Source: OLB11 sp041392835 (lineage in GTDB: Bacteria > Bacteroidota > Bacteroidia > Chitinophagales > Chitinophagaceae). Taken from it: 64,000 nucleotides of DNA. The first letter of the stretch is position 1, and each line of letters begins with the position of its first letter. The notes under the pieces are model-generated. The model made no database searches, had not been told where the DNA came from, and worked only from the letters and a program-made list of their open reading frames with translations. The translations under genes and the position numbers were made by a program. Shown here piece after piece: positions 26,240-35,033 of this stretch. The stretch covers positions 806,001 through 870,000 of the forward strand of contig JAWKLF010000001.1 in the NCBI GenBank assembly GCA_041392835.1. The letters are read 5' to 3'.

Positions 26240-26656
26240 CTAATCTATAGTTGCTATACACTTAAGCTCTATAGCAATGGGGGTAGGCAAACTATTTATT
26301 TCAACCGTTGTTCTACAGGGTTGTGCGTCTTTAAAATAGCTGGCATACAGTGTATTATAAGTATGAAAATCTCGTTTCATATTTACTAAAAAAACGGTAA
26401 CATCGACTAAGTTTTCCCATTTACTACCGCTTTCTTCCAACACAATCTTTACATTTTCAAATACATTTCTACATTGAGCCTCAAAGTCGAAGCTTACAAA
26501 ATTTCCATTCTTATCCAAGGTCAAGCCAGGTATTTCGTTACTTCCAGCTGTACGTGGGCCTATGCCAGATAAAAATAATAAATTGCCTACTTTGCGAGCA
26601 TGCGGATAAGCGCCTACTGCCGCTGGGGCTTTTGGGGTATGTATGATATGATCCAT
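26240..26656 (-). CDS. RidA/YjgF family protein, 2-aminomuconate deaminase-like
   Basis: 138 residues from the ATG at 26656. The frame could extend to 26734, but that stretch contains the tRNA-Cys terminator, so the shorter start is preferred. The fold markers are GNLLFLSGIGPRTAG, VDVTVFLVNMKRDF and QPCRTTVEINSLPTP. RidA proteins are trimeric cytoplasmic deaminases of reactive enamine/imine intermediates. The KAPAAVGAYPHARKVGNLL start and the extended loop recall 2-aminomuconate deaminases of tryptophan/kynurenine breakdown, but no such pathway genes are nearby. Confidence 0.85.
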   Translation of the reverse strand: MDHIIHTPKAPAAVGAYPHARKVGNLLFLSGIGPRTAGSNEIPGLTLDKNGNFVSFDFEAQCRNVFENVKIVLEESGSKWENLVDVTVFLVNMKRDFHTYNTLYASYFKDAQPCRTTVEINSLPTPIAIELKCIATID

Positions 26657-26705
26657 ATATGTAGCTATTATTGGAATTGTAAAAGTACTAGCAATTCTAT
26701 AGGAA

Positions 26706-26745
26706 TAAAAAAAATGTCCTGAAACTTTTAGCATCAGGACATTTT
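26706..26745 (-). terminator. Rho-independent terminator after tRNA-Cys
   Basis: On the minus strand, a perfect 12-bp stem (AAAATGTCCTGA / TCAGGACATTTT) with an 11-base loop runs into a long T-run. It begins 3 bases after the tRNA end. Confidence 0.85.
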
Positions 26746-26748
26746 AAG

Positions 26749-26819
26749 AGGTCTCGACCAGATTCGAACTGGTGTGGAAGCTTTTGCAGAGCTCTGCCTA
26801 GCCACTCGGCCACAAGACC
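26749..26819 (-). tRNA. tRNA-Cys (anticodon GCA)
   Basis: 71 nt. The acceptor stem GGTCTTG pairs with CGAGACC, with discriminator U73 as usual for tRNA-Cys. The D arm is GTGGCCGAGTGGCTAGGC, the anticodon loop CTGCAAA with GCA, and the T arm ACCAG-TTCGAAT-CTGGT. CCA is not encoded. Confidence 0.95.
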
Positions 26820-26876
26820 CTATTTGGAATGCAAATGTAAGCATATTTTAAGAATAGACAAATTCCTAAAAAACAA

Positions 26877-26884
26877 TAAGTTTG
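26877..26884 (+). promoter_or_regulatory. -7 box (TAAGTTTG) for the nucleoside phosphorylase gene
   Basis: Matches TAnnTTTG, 12 bases before the ATG at 26897. Confidence 0.4.
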
Positions 26885-26896
26885 TAAAAAAAAATC

Positions 26897-27772
26897 ATGC
26901 AAAAAATTGGCGAATCCGAATTGATTATTACACCCGAAGGTAGAGTATATCATATAAATCTAAAACCAGATGAACTGGCAGACACAGTTATTACTGTAGG
27001 CGACCCCGACAGAGTACACGAAGTATCAAAATATTTTGATACAATAGACGTAAAAACACACCACAGAGAATTTAATGCACATACAGGCTATATAGGCAAA
27101 AAAAGAATAACGGTATTGTCCAGTGGCATAGGCCCAGACAATATAGACATCGTTATGAATGAATTGGATGCCCTTGTCAATATTGATTTTGATAAACGAG
27201 AAGAGAAAACAGAAAAAAAATCGCTACATATCATACGCTTTGGCACTTCTGGTAGCCTACAAGAGGATATAGCTGTAGATAGTTTAGTCGCATCGAGCCA
27301 TGGCATTGGATTAGATAATGTGTTGCATTTTTATAAACTTACCAATTCAGATGCAGAACAAAATATGTTGGAATCATTTGTTCAACACACTGGATTAAAT
27401 CAAAGTGCAATAAAGCCATACCTTGTTCAAGGCTCTTCTAAACTATTAGGTTTTTTCCATACAGATTATCATCAAGGCATTACGGTTACTTGTCCTGGTT
27501 TTTATGCTCCACAAGGTCGGGTAGTAAGAGCCTCCCTACAGTTTCCGCTATTAGTGGATACACTTTCTACTTTTTCTTTTCAAGAACATCGAGTAACCAA
27601 TTTTGAAATGGAAACATCGGCTATATTTGGGCTTGGAAGAGTTTTTGGCCACGAGTGCCTTGCTATCAATACCATAGTTGCCAATAGAAAACGTAAAGAG
27701 TTTTCGAAAGATGGACGAAAAAGTGTAGAAAATATGATACAAAAAAGCTTAGCTATAGTAGAAAAAATTTAG
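26897..27772 (+). CDS. Nucleoside phosphorylase (uridine phosphorylase-like)
   Basis: 291 residues, no signal peptide. Phosphorylase family I motifs are the phosphate-binding GDPDRV (35-40), the Gly-rich IIRFGTSGSLQED, and the late VTNFEMETSAIFGLG with the ribose-binding Met-Glu. It splits nucleosides with phosphate into base and ribose-1-phosphate for salvage. The overall layout is closest to Udp-type enzymes, but base specificity is not certain. Confidence 0.88.
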   Translation: MQKIGESELIITPEGRVYHINLKPDELADTVITVGDPDRVHEVSKYFDTIDVKTHHREFNAHTGYIGKKRITVLSSGIGPDNIDIVMNELDALVNIDFDKREEKTEKKSLHIIRFGTSGSLQEDIAVDSLVASSHGIGLDNVLHFYKLTNSDAEQNMLESFVQHTGLNQSAIKPYLVQGSSKLLGFFHTDYHQGITVTCPGFYAPQGRVVRASLQFPLLVDTLSTFSFQEHRVTNFEMETSAIFGLGRVFGHECLAINTIVANRKRKEFSKDGRKSVENMIQKSLAIVEKI

Positions 27773-27826
27773 CATTTGATTCTATTAGTATTTATCAATT
27801 TAGTTTTTTCATAACAAGTTATTGAA

Positions 27827-27834
27827 TAGCTTTG
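27827..27834 (+). promoter_or_regulatory. -7 box (TAGCTTTG) for the PBP operon
   Basis: Matches TAnnTTTG, 25 bases before the ATG at 27860. Confidence 0.45.
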
Positions 27835-27859
27835 TGCTAAACAAAAAACACGCTCAACA

Positions 27860-30073
27860 ATGAAGCGAAGTATAAAATTTTTATGGATCTTTTTTATTTT
27901 AGGCATACTTGCTTTTAACGGGCTGATATGGGCTATCGATAAAGGCTGGCTTGGCTACATGCCTCAAATGAAAGAGTTGGAAAACCCCAAAGCTGCAATA
28001 GCCTCCGAAATGTATTCGAGTGAGGGTAGTTTGATTACTAAAATGTATTTAGAAAACAGAGAGCCAATCAGCTATACCGAAATTTCGCCCAATATAGTAG
28101 ATGCCTTGGTAGCTACCGAAGATGAGCGTTTTTATGAACACAGCGGCATAGACTTAGAAGCCATAGGTAGAGCGCTTTTTGGTGTTATTACCTTTAGCCC
28201 CAAAGGTGGTGCAAGTACTATAACACAACAGCTGGCTAAAGCACTGTTAGAGCAAGGCTCTAAAAATTTTCTTCAACGTTTTTTGGAAAAACTAAAAGAG
28301 CAAATAGTAGCTGTTAAGTTAGAAAAAAACTTAACCAAATCCGAAATCATTACACTATACCTCAATACCGTACCATTTGGATATAATTCATTTGGTATAA
28401 AAAGTGCAGCCAAAACCTATTTTAGCAAAGAACCTAAAGAACTTACAGTAGAAGAATCGGCCTTATTGGTAGGTATGCTCAAGGGTACATCATTATACAA
28501 TCCTGTACGACATGTAGAGCGTGCTACCAGTAGACGCAATGTGGTTTTGGATCAAATGGTAAAGAATTTTAAAATATCTGCTTCTATGGGTCAGGAATTG
28601 AAAGCAAAACCTATAGCACTTGATTTCAATCCTGTAAGTGATAAACATCACCAAGGTGTGGCACCATACTATAGGCAAGTAGTAGAACAAGAAGCCAAAG
28701 CTTGGTGCAAAAAACACGGATATAATCTATACAAAGACGGCTTAAAAATTTATACTACTATAGACACCATTATGCAACAACATGCTGAAGCCGCTGTAGA
28801 AAAATATGTAAAAGGGCGCTTTAGAAGTGTTAGCCAACGTAGTTGGGATAAACATAAAGTAACCATGAAAAGAGCTATAACATCATCAGATCGCTATAGA
28901 GCTTTGTCGGCAGAGGGTTTGTCTGAAGATGAAATCATGAAATCGTTTAATACTAAAACGAAAATGAAAGTATTTTCGTGGAATAGTAAAAAAGAAAAAG
29001 ATACTACTATAACGCCTATAGATAGTATTAAATATATGAAAGGATTTGTACAAAGTGGCTTTATGGCTATGGACCCTGCCACAGGAGAGGTAAAGGCATG
29101 GGTAGGTGGCATCAATCATAAATATTTTCAATATGACCACGTCAATATAAATACCAAAAGACAAGTAGGTTCCACAATAAAACCACTACTTTATTGTCTT
29201 GCTGTAGACAATGGCTATAGTCCTTGCCAATCTGTATCGCTTAATCCAGCATTTTTTCCTGGACATGGACGATATGGCCCCGACAGAAGTAGAGGCGCCA
29301 TGCCTATGAAAATGGCCTTGGCTTATTCTAAAAACAATGCTACCGTAAATATTTTAAAACTTGTTGGTATAGAACATTTTGTAAAATTTCTTAAAACTCT
29401 TGGCATAGAAAGTAATGTACATGCATATCCTTCGGTTTGTTTAGGTGCCGATGATATATCTATTTACGAAATGCTAAGAGCCTATACCATGTTTCCAAAT
29501 TATGGAATAAATACTAAGCCCATACTTATAACACGTATAGAAGATAGAAATGGTAATGTTTTAGAAACCTTTGTGCCTGAACGCAAAGAAGTTATCAATG
29601 AAATTACTGCCTATAAAATGATTCGAATGATGATGGGTACTGTTAACTTCGGAACAGGTAAAAGACTTAAAGGCGGATGGGGAATTAAAGGAGAATGTGC
29701 TGGTAAAACAGGAACTACAAACAGTGAGGCCGATGCATGGTTTATTGGCTATACACCCCAACTTTTGGGTGGTGCTTGGGTTGGCTGTGAAGATCGATTT
29801 ATAGGCACTGGTTTGGGCGAAGGTTCTAGAGCAGCTATGCCTATATGGGGCGAATTTTTTAAACTTGTACAAAACGATAGCAGACTTAGCTATCATACAA
29901 AAGACAAATTTGACAAGCCTGAAATAATGGAGGGTATGGATGAATGCGATTCTGAAGATATTATTAGCGTGCAGCGGGCCAATACCAATGTTTCCAGAGG
30001 CGAAGTAGAAAGTGATGATGTGCCTTCGGAGCATAACCCTTTTAGTGGTGTCAATGGCGATGATTATAGATAG
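27860..30073 (+). CDS. Class A penicillin-binding protein (PBP1A-like)
   Basis: 737 residues. An N-terminal membrane helix (about 7-26) is followed by a GT51 glycosyltransferase domain with catalytic Glu87 in ALVATEDERFYEHSGID and the GGASTITQQLAK motif. The C-terminal transpeptidase domain has SxxK in RQVGSTIKPLLY, SxN in AYSKNNATV and KTG in AGKTGTTNSEADAWF. It polymerises and crosslinks peptidoglycan in the periplasm. It heads a three-gene operon with spacings of 2 and 6 bases. Confidence 0.95.
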   Translation: MKRSIKFLWIFFILGILAFNGLIWAIDKGWLGYMPQMKELENPKAAIASEMYSSEGSLITKMYLENREPISYTEISPNIVDALVATEDERFYEHSGIDLEAIGRALFGVITFSPKGGASTITQQLAKALLEQGSKNFLQRFLEKLKEQIVAVKLEKNLTKSEIITLYLNTVPFGYNSFGIKSAAKTYFSKEPKELTVEESALLVGMLKGTSLYNPVRHVERATSRRNVVLDQMVKNFKISASMGQELKAKPIALDFNPVSDKHHQGVAPYYRQVVEQEAKAWCKKHGYNLYKDGLKIYTTIDTIMQQHAEAAVEKYVKGRFRSVSQRSWDKHKVTMKRAITSSDRYRALSAEGLSEDEIMKSFNTKTKMKVFSWNSKKEKDTTITPIDSIKYMKGFVQSGFMAMDPATGEVKAWVGGINHKYFQYDHVNINTKRQVGSTIKPLLYCLAVDNGYSPCQSVSLNPAFFPGHGRYGPDRSRGAMPMKMALAYSKNNATVNILKLVGIEHFVKFLKTLGIESNVHAYPSVCLGADDISIYEMLRAYTMFPNYGINTKPILITRIEDRNGNVLETFVPERKEVINEITAYKMIRMMMGTVNFGTGKRLKGGWGIKGECAGKTGTTNSEADAWFIGYTPQLLGGAWVGCEDRFIGTGLGEGSRAAMPIWGEFFKLVQNDSRLSYHTKDKFDKPEIMEGMDECDSEDIISVQRANTNVSRGEVESDDVPSEHNPFSGVNGDDYR

Positions 30074-30075
30074 TT

Positions 30076-30831
30076 ATGAGGTTCAAATGGTTCCTTATAT
30101 GTTCTTTTGCTACACAGGCTTATGCACAAACCCATTGCTTTTTAAAAAATAAAACAACTCAGCACGGCGAAAAATTAACCTACAAGGTTTATTATACTCT
30201 TGCAGGAGCCTATATCAATGCTGGTGAAGCCGTATTTTCAAATCAATTAGAAAATTGGCAAAATAAAACCATATATCATCTTAAAGGCGTTGGTAGAACC
30301 TATTCACATTATGATTGGTTTTTTAAGGTTAGAGATGTTTATGAAAGTTTTGTGGATACAGCCACTATGCAGTCGTTTAAATTTGTTAGAGATGTACATG
30401 AAGGTAGCACGAGAAAATATGAGCACATAATGTTTAACCACAAAGAATTACGAGCTACAACGAGCAACGGGCTTTTTACTATTTCGCCATGTACTCAAGA
30501 CGTACTTTCTATGATTTATTTTGCACGCAATATTGATTATTCAAAATACAAAGCTGGCGATAAAATTCCCTATACATTATTTATAGACGATGAGGTTTTT
30601 CATTTATATATAAAATACGTAGGTACCAAGCAGATTAAAACTCCTTTGGGTAGTTTTCAAACTATCGTTATCAAACCACTCTTAGTAAAGGGAACTATAT
30701 TTTCGGGTGGTGAAAATATGACGGTATATGTAAGTCAGGATAAACACAAATTGCCTTTGCTAATAGAAACATCTATTTTGGTCGGGAAAATAAAAGTATA
30801 TTTAACCCATACGGAAGGTTTAAAACCCTAA
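30076..30831 (+). CDS. DUF3108 domain periplasmic protein
   Basis: 251 residues with a short signal peptide (MRFKWFLICSFATQAYAQ). The beta-rich body has the DUF3108 pattern: GEKLTYKVYYTLAGAYINAG, EAVFSN, then TPLGSFQTIVIKPLL. Members are predicted periplasmic lipid-binding-like beta proteins of unknown role. It lies 2 bases after the PBP gene and 6 before a membrane protein gene, so a link to envelope assembly is likely but unproven. Confidence 0.85.
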   Translation: MRFKWFLICSFATQAYAQTHCFLKNKTTQHGEKLTYKVYYTLAGAYINAGEAVFSNQLENWQNKTIYHLKGVGRTYSHYDWFFKVRDVYESFVDTATMQSFKFVRDVHEGSTRKYEHIMFNHKELRATTSNGLFTISPCTQDVLSMIYFARNIDYSKYKAGDKIPYTLFIDDEVFHLYIKYVGTKQIKTPLGSFQTIVIKPLLVKGTIFSGGENMTVYVSQDKHKLPLLIETSILVGKIKVYLTHTEGLKP

Positions 30832-30837
30832 GAGCAT

Positions 30838-31458
30838 ATGTTTAAATTAGTACTGCAATTCATAATAGGATTTGCCGTAGGAATCTATGGTTATTTTATG
30901 CCCGGCTATATTAATTTGCAAATACTACAATATGGTACTTATAAAAAAAATCATACTATTTGGAAAATTATTTTCATCATATCGCTAGTAGAAATTCCAT
31001 ATTGTTTTTTTTGTATGAGTGGTATGAATTGGCTTATGCAGCAGGGCACTCTACTCCTTTTTATAAAATGGATTATAGTAGCTTTATTGGTTTTTATGGC
31101 ATTGCTTTCTTTTAAAGACGCAGGTAAAAGAAAAGCAACTTATTCGGAATCAGAACAACAAGCTGTACATGTAAATAAACTACTTTGGTTTGCTATTTTC
31201 AATCCATTTCAGCTGTCTGCATGGACCATATGGGGAACATATTTTATTGAAAAAACATGGTTTGATTGGAATTCAATTTCAATATTTATATTTAGTATAG
31301 GAGCGGCTTTGGGTGTGCTATTAATTTTGAGATTGTACGCTATGATTGGCAAGCATATTGTATCTTTTTTTTCATTGCATAGAAAATATATAGATTACAC
31401 CATCGGGGCTATCATGTTGTTATTAGCTGCCATACAGCTCATAAGGAATATAGTTTAA
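30838..31458 (+). CDS. LysE-like multi-pass membrane protein
   Basis: 206 residues with about six hydrophobic segments. The pattern resembles LysE/RhtB exporters: FAVGIYGYFMPGYINLQILQ at the N-terminus (a GxxPGP-like first helix without the second Pro), and FAIFNPFQLSAWTIWGTYF in the middle, where exporters have NPK. It is probably a small-molecule exporter or a LysE-fold protein with another role; substrate unknown. It is the last gene of the PBP operon, before a bidirectional terminator. Confidence 0.7.
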   Translation: MFKLVLQFIIGFAVGIYGYFMPGYINLQILQYGTYKKNHTIWKIIFIISLVEIPYCFFCMSGMNWLMQQGTLLLFIKWIIVALLVFMALLSFKDAGKRKATYSESEQQAVHVNKLLWFAIFNPFQLSAWTIWGTYFIEKTWFDWNSISIFIFSIGAALGVLLILRLYAMIGKHIVSFFSLHRKYIDYTIGAIMLLLAAIQLIRNIV

Positions 31459-31482
31459 ATTTTATTCTTTAGTTGAAATAAA

Positions 31483-31515
31483 AAAAAAGGATTTGAATAA
31501 TTCAAACCCTTTTTT
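31483..31515. terminator. Bidirectional rho-independent terminator
   Basis: A-run, AAGG-A-TTTGAA stem strand, TAA loop, TTCAAA-C-CCTT strand and T-run, with one A/C mismatch. It separates the convergent PBP and peroxiredoxin operons. Confidence 0.85.
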
Positions 31516-31532
31516 ATAAGTATAATAAAAAT

Positions 31533-31790
31533 TTATTTATCAACAAAGCCTACTACCCGTTGCATAAAAGCATTGATAGCTTCAGTTTTGGATTTGCCTT
31601 GTTCCATTGACTGCATGACTTGTATGGCTCCTGATAAATTTGAAAGCAGCTCTCCAATAAGCTCAAGTTCTTCATCTCTTAATCTATCTAACGCTATTAA
31701 ATGTTCTAAGGTATCATGAGTAATCTGTAAATTATTGATTGAGTTTTGTTCAGCATGCAATACAAATTGTTTGATAATAGGAATTTTCAT
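31533..31790 (-). CDS. DUF6952-like small conserved protein
   Basis: 85 residues, no signal peptide, mostly helical and acidic in the middle (LDRLRDEELELIGELLSNLS). It ends in an amphipathic helix, NAFMQRVVGF. It resembles the short Bacteroidota proteins named DUF6952 that sit beside peroxiredoxin/thioredoxin genes; the function is unknown. It is the last gene of the peroxiredoxin operon, starting 11 bases after the thioredoxin stop, which suggests a redox-related role. Confidence 0.75.
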   Translation of the reverse strand: MKIPIIKQFVLHAEQNSINNLQITHDTLEHLIALDRLRDEELELIGELLSNLSGAIQVMQSMEQGKSKTEAINAFMQRVVGFVDK

Positions 31791-31801
31791 GATTATGGTT
31801 T

Positions 31802-32113
31802 TTACTTTAAAAACTGATTTACAAATTCAAAAAACACATCAGCTTTATTTGTTTGTACTTGGCTATGAAGCTGTTCATGATGAAAAGCCGCAAAGGTTGG
31901 TAGGTTGTTTACATTAGCATATTTGCGCGATTCTGGAAATAATTCTGCATCTACATAGAGATAGGATATATCATTATGTTCTGCTTCACTTTTTTTAAAT
32001 TTTGGTTTCATGATTTTACAACTTCCACACCATGATGCGCCATACTGAACAATAGTTTTTGGATGAGCATTTAAAAATTCGCTCAAATTATCACGCTCTA
32101 ATTCTTGATACAT
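31802..32113 (-). CDS. Thioredoxin-fold protein
   Basis: 103 residues from the ATG at 32113; a longer frame upstream would overlap the peroxiredoxin gene. The active site is Cys29-Gly-Ser-Cys32 in YGASWCGSCKIMKP, and the conserved cis-Pro is in VNNLPTFAAF. It is cytoplasmic. It lies 7 bases downstream of the peroxiredoxin gene, so it is probably the dedicated reductant of that enzyme. Confidence 0.92.
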   Translation of the reverse strand: MYQELERDNLSEFLNAHPKTIVQYGASWCGSCKIMKPKFKKSEAEHNDISYLYVDAELFPESRKYANVNNLPTFAAFHHEQLHSQVQTNKADVFFEFVNQFLK

Positions 32114-32120
32114 ATAATTA

Positions 32121-32744
32121 TTAATTATTAGAAAAATAATTAGAAACACCATCGCGAGTAGCACTCATAGCTTTTTTGCCTTCATCCCAATTGGCGGGGC
32201 ATACTTCTCCATGAGTTTGTACATGTGTATAGGCATCTATAAGTCTCATTATTTCATTTACATTTCTACCAATAGGCATATGATGTATTCCTTCATACAC
32301 TACCAATCCAGTTTCATCAATGATGTACGTGGCACGATAGCTAACATTGTCGCCTATCAGGCTATAATCGTCTTCGTTTACTTGTCCGTCTAAAATATCG
32401 AGAATTTGTGATAGATTTCTGTTGCTATCTGAAATTAAAGGAAATGTAACACCTTCTATACCGCCATCTTTTTTAGCCGTATTGAGCCAAGCAAAATGCA
32501 CTTCGGCAGTATCGCAAGAGGCACCTATAACAAGGGTATTTCTTTTTTCAAATTCAGGAAGTGCATCTTGAAATGCATGGATTTCGGTAGGGCAAACAAA
32601 GGTGAAATCTTTGGGGTACCAAAAAAGAACAATTTTCTTTTTTTCTTGGATAGCTTTTTGAAAAATATTTAATTCAAAAGTATCACCTAATGAATCTATA
32701 GCTTTTACTGTTAAATTGGGAAATGATTTACCTACGTGTGACAT
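32121..32744 (-). CDS. Typical 2-Cys peroxiredoxin (AhpC/TSA family)
   Basis: 207 residues. The peroxidatic Cys51 lies in DFTFVCPTEIHAFQ and the resolving Cys182 in HGEVCPANWDEG. It reduces hydrogen peroxide and organic peroxides in the cytoplasm. No ahpF is present; a thioredoxin gene follows directly. A -7 box lies 44 bases upstream at 32789-32796. No OxyR-type site was recognised. Confidence 0.95.
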   Translation of the reverse strand: MSHVGKSFPNLTVKAIDSLGDTFELNIFQKAIQEKKKIVLFWYPKDFTFVCPTEIHAFQDALPEFEKRNTLVIGASCDTAEVHFAWLNTAKKDGGIEGVTFPLISDSNRNLSQILDILDGQVNEDDYSLIGDNVSYRATYIIDETGLVVYEGIHHMPIGRNVNEIMRLIDAYTHVQTHGEVCPANWDEGKKAMSATRDGVSNYFSNN

Positions 32745-32788
32745 GTAATTTGTTTTTTGATGTTTAATAAAATTTTTTTTTGAAGGCG

Positions 32789-32796
32789 CAAAGATA
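32789..32796 (-). promoter_or_regulatory. -7 box (TATCTTTG) for the peroxiredoxin operon
   Basis: Matches TAnnTTTG on the minus strand, 44 bases before the ATG at 32744. Confidence 0.5.
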
Positions 32797-32914
32797 AAAT
32801 AATTTCAATAAGTGTTTTTGATATTACGTTTTGTTTTAGATAGATATTATCTATTTTTAATTGAATCCCTTTTTTCTTCTTTTCTTAATCTTGCTATAAA
32901 TAGGCTTTATGATT

Positions 32915-32922
32915 TATCTTTG
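32915..32922 (+). promoter_or_regulatory. -7 box (TATCTTTG) for rocD
   Basis: Matches TAnnTTTG, 4 bases before the ATG at 32927. A TTG at 32891-32893 sits 21 bases upstream, as expected for the -33 element. Confidence 0.55.
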
Positions 32923-32926
32923 TTAG

Positions 32927-34153
32927 ATGACTAGTATAGAAACCTTGACTCAACAACTGATTGAAAAAGAAGAAAAATATAATGCTCACAATTATCACCC
33001 TCTGCCTGTAGTTCTTGAAAAAGGTAAAGGAGTGTATGTGTGGGATGTAGAAGGTAAGCGTTACTATGATTTTTTAAGTGGATATTCGGCAGTCAATCAA
33101 GGTCATTGCCATCCGAGAATAATACAAGCCCTGTTAGATCAGGTACAGAAATTAACACTTACTTCTAGAGCTTTTCATAGTAATTTGCTTGGAGAATTTG
33201 CAGCATATATAACTTCTCTATTTGGCTACGACAAAGTATTGCCTATGAATACTGGTGTGGAAGCCGTTGAAACAGCTATAAAACTCGCCAGAAGATGGGG
33301 CTATACACAAAAAGGTATTGAACAAAATAAGGCAAAGATTATTGTATGTGATGGAAATTTTCACGGACGAACAATCAATGTTATATCATTTAGTACAGAC
33401 CCCGATTCAAACCTTGGTTTTGGCCCCTACAATACTGGCTATACCATTATTCCCTACAATGATATTAATGCTTTAGAAAAAGCGTTAAGCGATTCTAATG
33501 TATGCGGATTTTTAGTGGAGCCTATACAAGGAGAAGCTGGCGTGGTAGTTCCAGACGAAGGGTATCTTGCTAAGGCGGCGGCTATGTGCAAATCGGCAAA
33601 CGTACTGTTTATGGCCGATGAAATTCAGACGGGTCTTGCACGCACCGGTCGTATGCTTGCATGCGATTATGAAGAAGCAAAACCCGATATTTTAATTTTG
33701 GGAAAAGCTTTGAGTGGAGGTGTGATGCCAGTAAGTGCTGTTTTGTGCGATGATGATATCATGCTCAATATCAAAGCTGGCGAACATGGTTCTACATATG
33801 GTGGTAACCCACTGGCTTGTAAAGTGGCTATGGAAGCACTACAAGTATTGATAGATGAAAAAATGGCTGAAAAAGCATTTGTGCTTGGCGATTATTTTAG
33901 AGCTGAAATACTCAAACTACAATCTCCATATATCAAACTAGTACGAGGAAAAGGCTTATTAAATGCGATAGTTATAGACCATCCTAATAAGAATGCAGCT
34001 TGGAATTTATGTTTGGCTTTTATGCAAGAAGGATTGTTGGCTAAACCTACACATGGCGATAAAATACGTTTTGCACCTCCGCTTTGCATTACAAAATCCG
34101 AGTTGGATGATTGTATAAGCATTATACAAAAGGGGTTAAAAAGTCTTGATTAA
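32927..34153 (+). CDS. rocD: Ornithine-oxo-acid transaminase
   Basis: 408 residues, typical length. A class III PLP aminotransferase that turns ornithine and 2-oxoglutarate into glutamate semialdehyde and glutamate. Visible motifs are VWDVEGKRYYDFLSGYSAVN, MNTGVEAVETAIKLARRWGY, the PLP-binding Asp in LFMADEIQTGLARTG and the Schiff-base Lys in ILGKALSGGVMPVSAV. The NQGHCHP and VEPIQGEAGVVVP stretches match RocD rather than ArgD. It acts in arginine/ornithine breakdown or proline synthesis. Confidence 0.93.
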   Translation: MTSIETLTQQLIEKEEKYNAHNYHPLPVVLEKGKGVYVWDVEGKRYYDFLSGYSAVNQGHCHPRIIQALLDQVQKLTLTSRAFHSNLLGEFAAYITSLFGYDKVLPMNTGVEAVETAIKLARRWGYTQKGIEQNKAKIIVCDGNFHGRTINVISFSTDPDSNLGFGPYNTGYTIIPYNDINALEKALSDSNVCGFLVEPIQGEAGVVVPDEGYLAKAAAMCKSANVLFMADEIQTGLARTGRMLACDYEEAKPDILILGKALSGGVMPVSAVLCDDDIMLNIKAGEHGSTYGGNPLACKVAMEALQVLIDEKMAEKAFVLGDYFRAEILKLQSPYIKLVRGKGLLNAIVIDHPNKNAAWNLCLAFMQEGLLAKPTHGDKIRFAPPLCITKSELDDCISIIQKGLKSLD

Positions 34154-34154
34154 G

Positions 34155-35033
34155 CTATTGCACTAACTTATAGTTGCTTGGAATAGAGAAAGGGAATTCC
34201 AAGTCATTATTAAATTCAAATTTATTTATATCCATTTCTAAAAGAGCAGCTCCTTTTACATCTTGAATATGATAGCTTCTGACTACGGGTATTTTTTTAT
34301 CCTCTTTGCTTTCATAGCGAATATTATCTATTAAAATACTACTATTAGAAACAGGTCTTGTTGTTTGTAAATGTATTTGTTTTATAGTTGAGTCGCTCGA
34401 TTCGAAAGCAATTTGATTTGTATAATCAAAACCTGAAATAAATATGGTGCTCAATTTGGCTACTTGTTTTACATCTGTAATTTTGCCATCATTGGCAAAA
34501 GGGTTTCCGATAATAATTTTTTGAAGGGTATTAAAGTCTACTTCTAAATTGATAATTTTTTGAATATCGGCATAGCTATATAAGTATGCATTTTTATTTA
34601 TTTTTTCTATTGCTTTTACACTATCTGGTGTAATAAGTGCTCTTGCTACTTCTATGCCAAAGCCAGAAATAGAAACCCATATTTTCTTATCGCGTTCTAA
34701 GCGAATATTTGCTGTAAAGTTTTGTTTTTCATTTCCTCCCTCATAGTGCATTTTGGCTTTGCATTGAAAGGTTGAATAATGCATTGTATTGATTTCGAAT
34801 AATCTTTTTACCAATGCTGTGTCATATTTAAAAATTTGCAGCGTGTCAATAGAGCTCGATGGCAAATTGCCTTTTTTTATATCTTTTTCTTCTTTACGCT
34901 CTATCTTTTTTTCTTTGCGAATTTCCTTTTTTTTATTTTTTATAAAAAACATGTTTTTTAGTTTACAACTACTCAGTTGCATAACTAAGAGAAGAAGAAA
35001 ACTAAAAAGATATTGAGGAGTGATGTTATTCAT
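34155..35033 (-). CDS. DUF4292 lipoprotein
   Basis: 292 residues. A signal peptide ends in a lipobox, MQLSSC, so Cys23 is lipidated. A very basic Lys/Glu linker follows (about 30-55), then a beta-rich domain with FTANIRLERDKKIWVSISGF, typical of DUF4292, a LolA/LppX-like fold thought to handle lipids or lipoproteins. Its start overlaps the end of the upstream TPR gene by 8 bases, implying coupled translation. A role at the outer membrane is inferred. Confidence 0.88.
   Translation of the reverse strand: MNNITPQYLFSFLLLLVMQLSSCKLKNMFFIKNKKKEIRKEKKIERKEEKDIKKGNLPSSSIDTLQIFKYDTALVKRLFEINTMHYSTFQCKAKMHYEGGNEKQNFTANIRLERDKKIWVSISGFGIEVARALITPDSVKAIEKINKNAYLYSYADIQKIINLEVDFNTLQKIIIGNPFANDGKITDVKQVAKLSTIFISGFDYTNQIAFESSDSTIKQIHLQTTRPVSNSSILIDNIRYESKEDKKIPVVRSYHIQDVKGAALLEMDINKFEFNNDLEFPFSIPSNYKLVQ

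Noticed and set aside
26657..26734. Longer N-terminus for the RidA-like protein
   Set aside because: The extra 26 codons are mostly the tRNA-Cys terminator hairpin; family alignment begins at the Met encoded at 26656.
29561..30034. 157-codon minus-strand open frame inside the PBP gene
   Set aside because: Overlaps the transpeptidase domain with its catalytic KTG; translation has no recognisable motif or signal.
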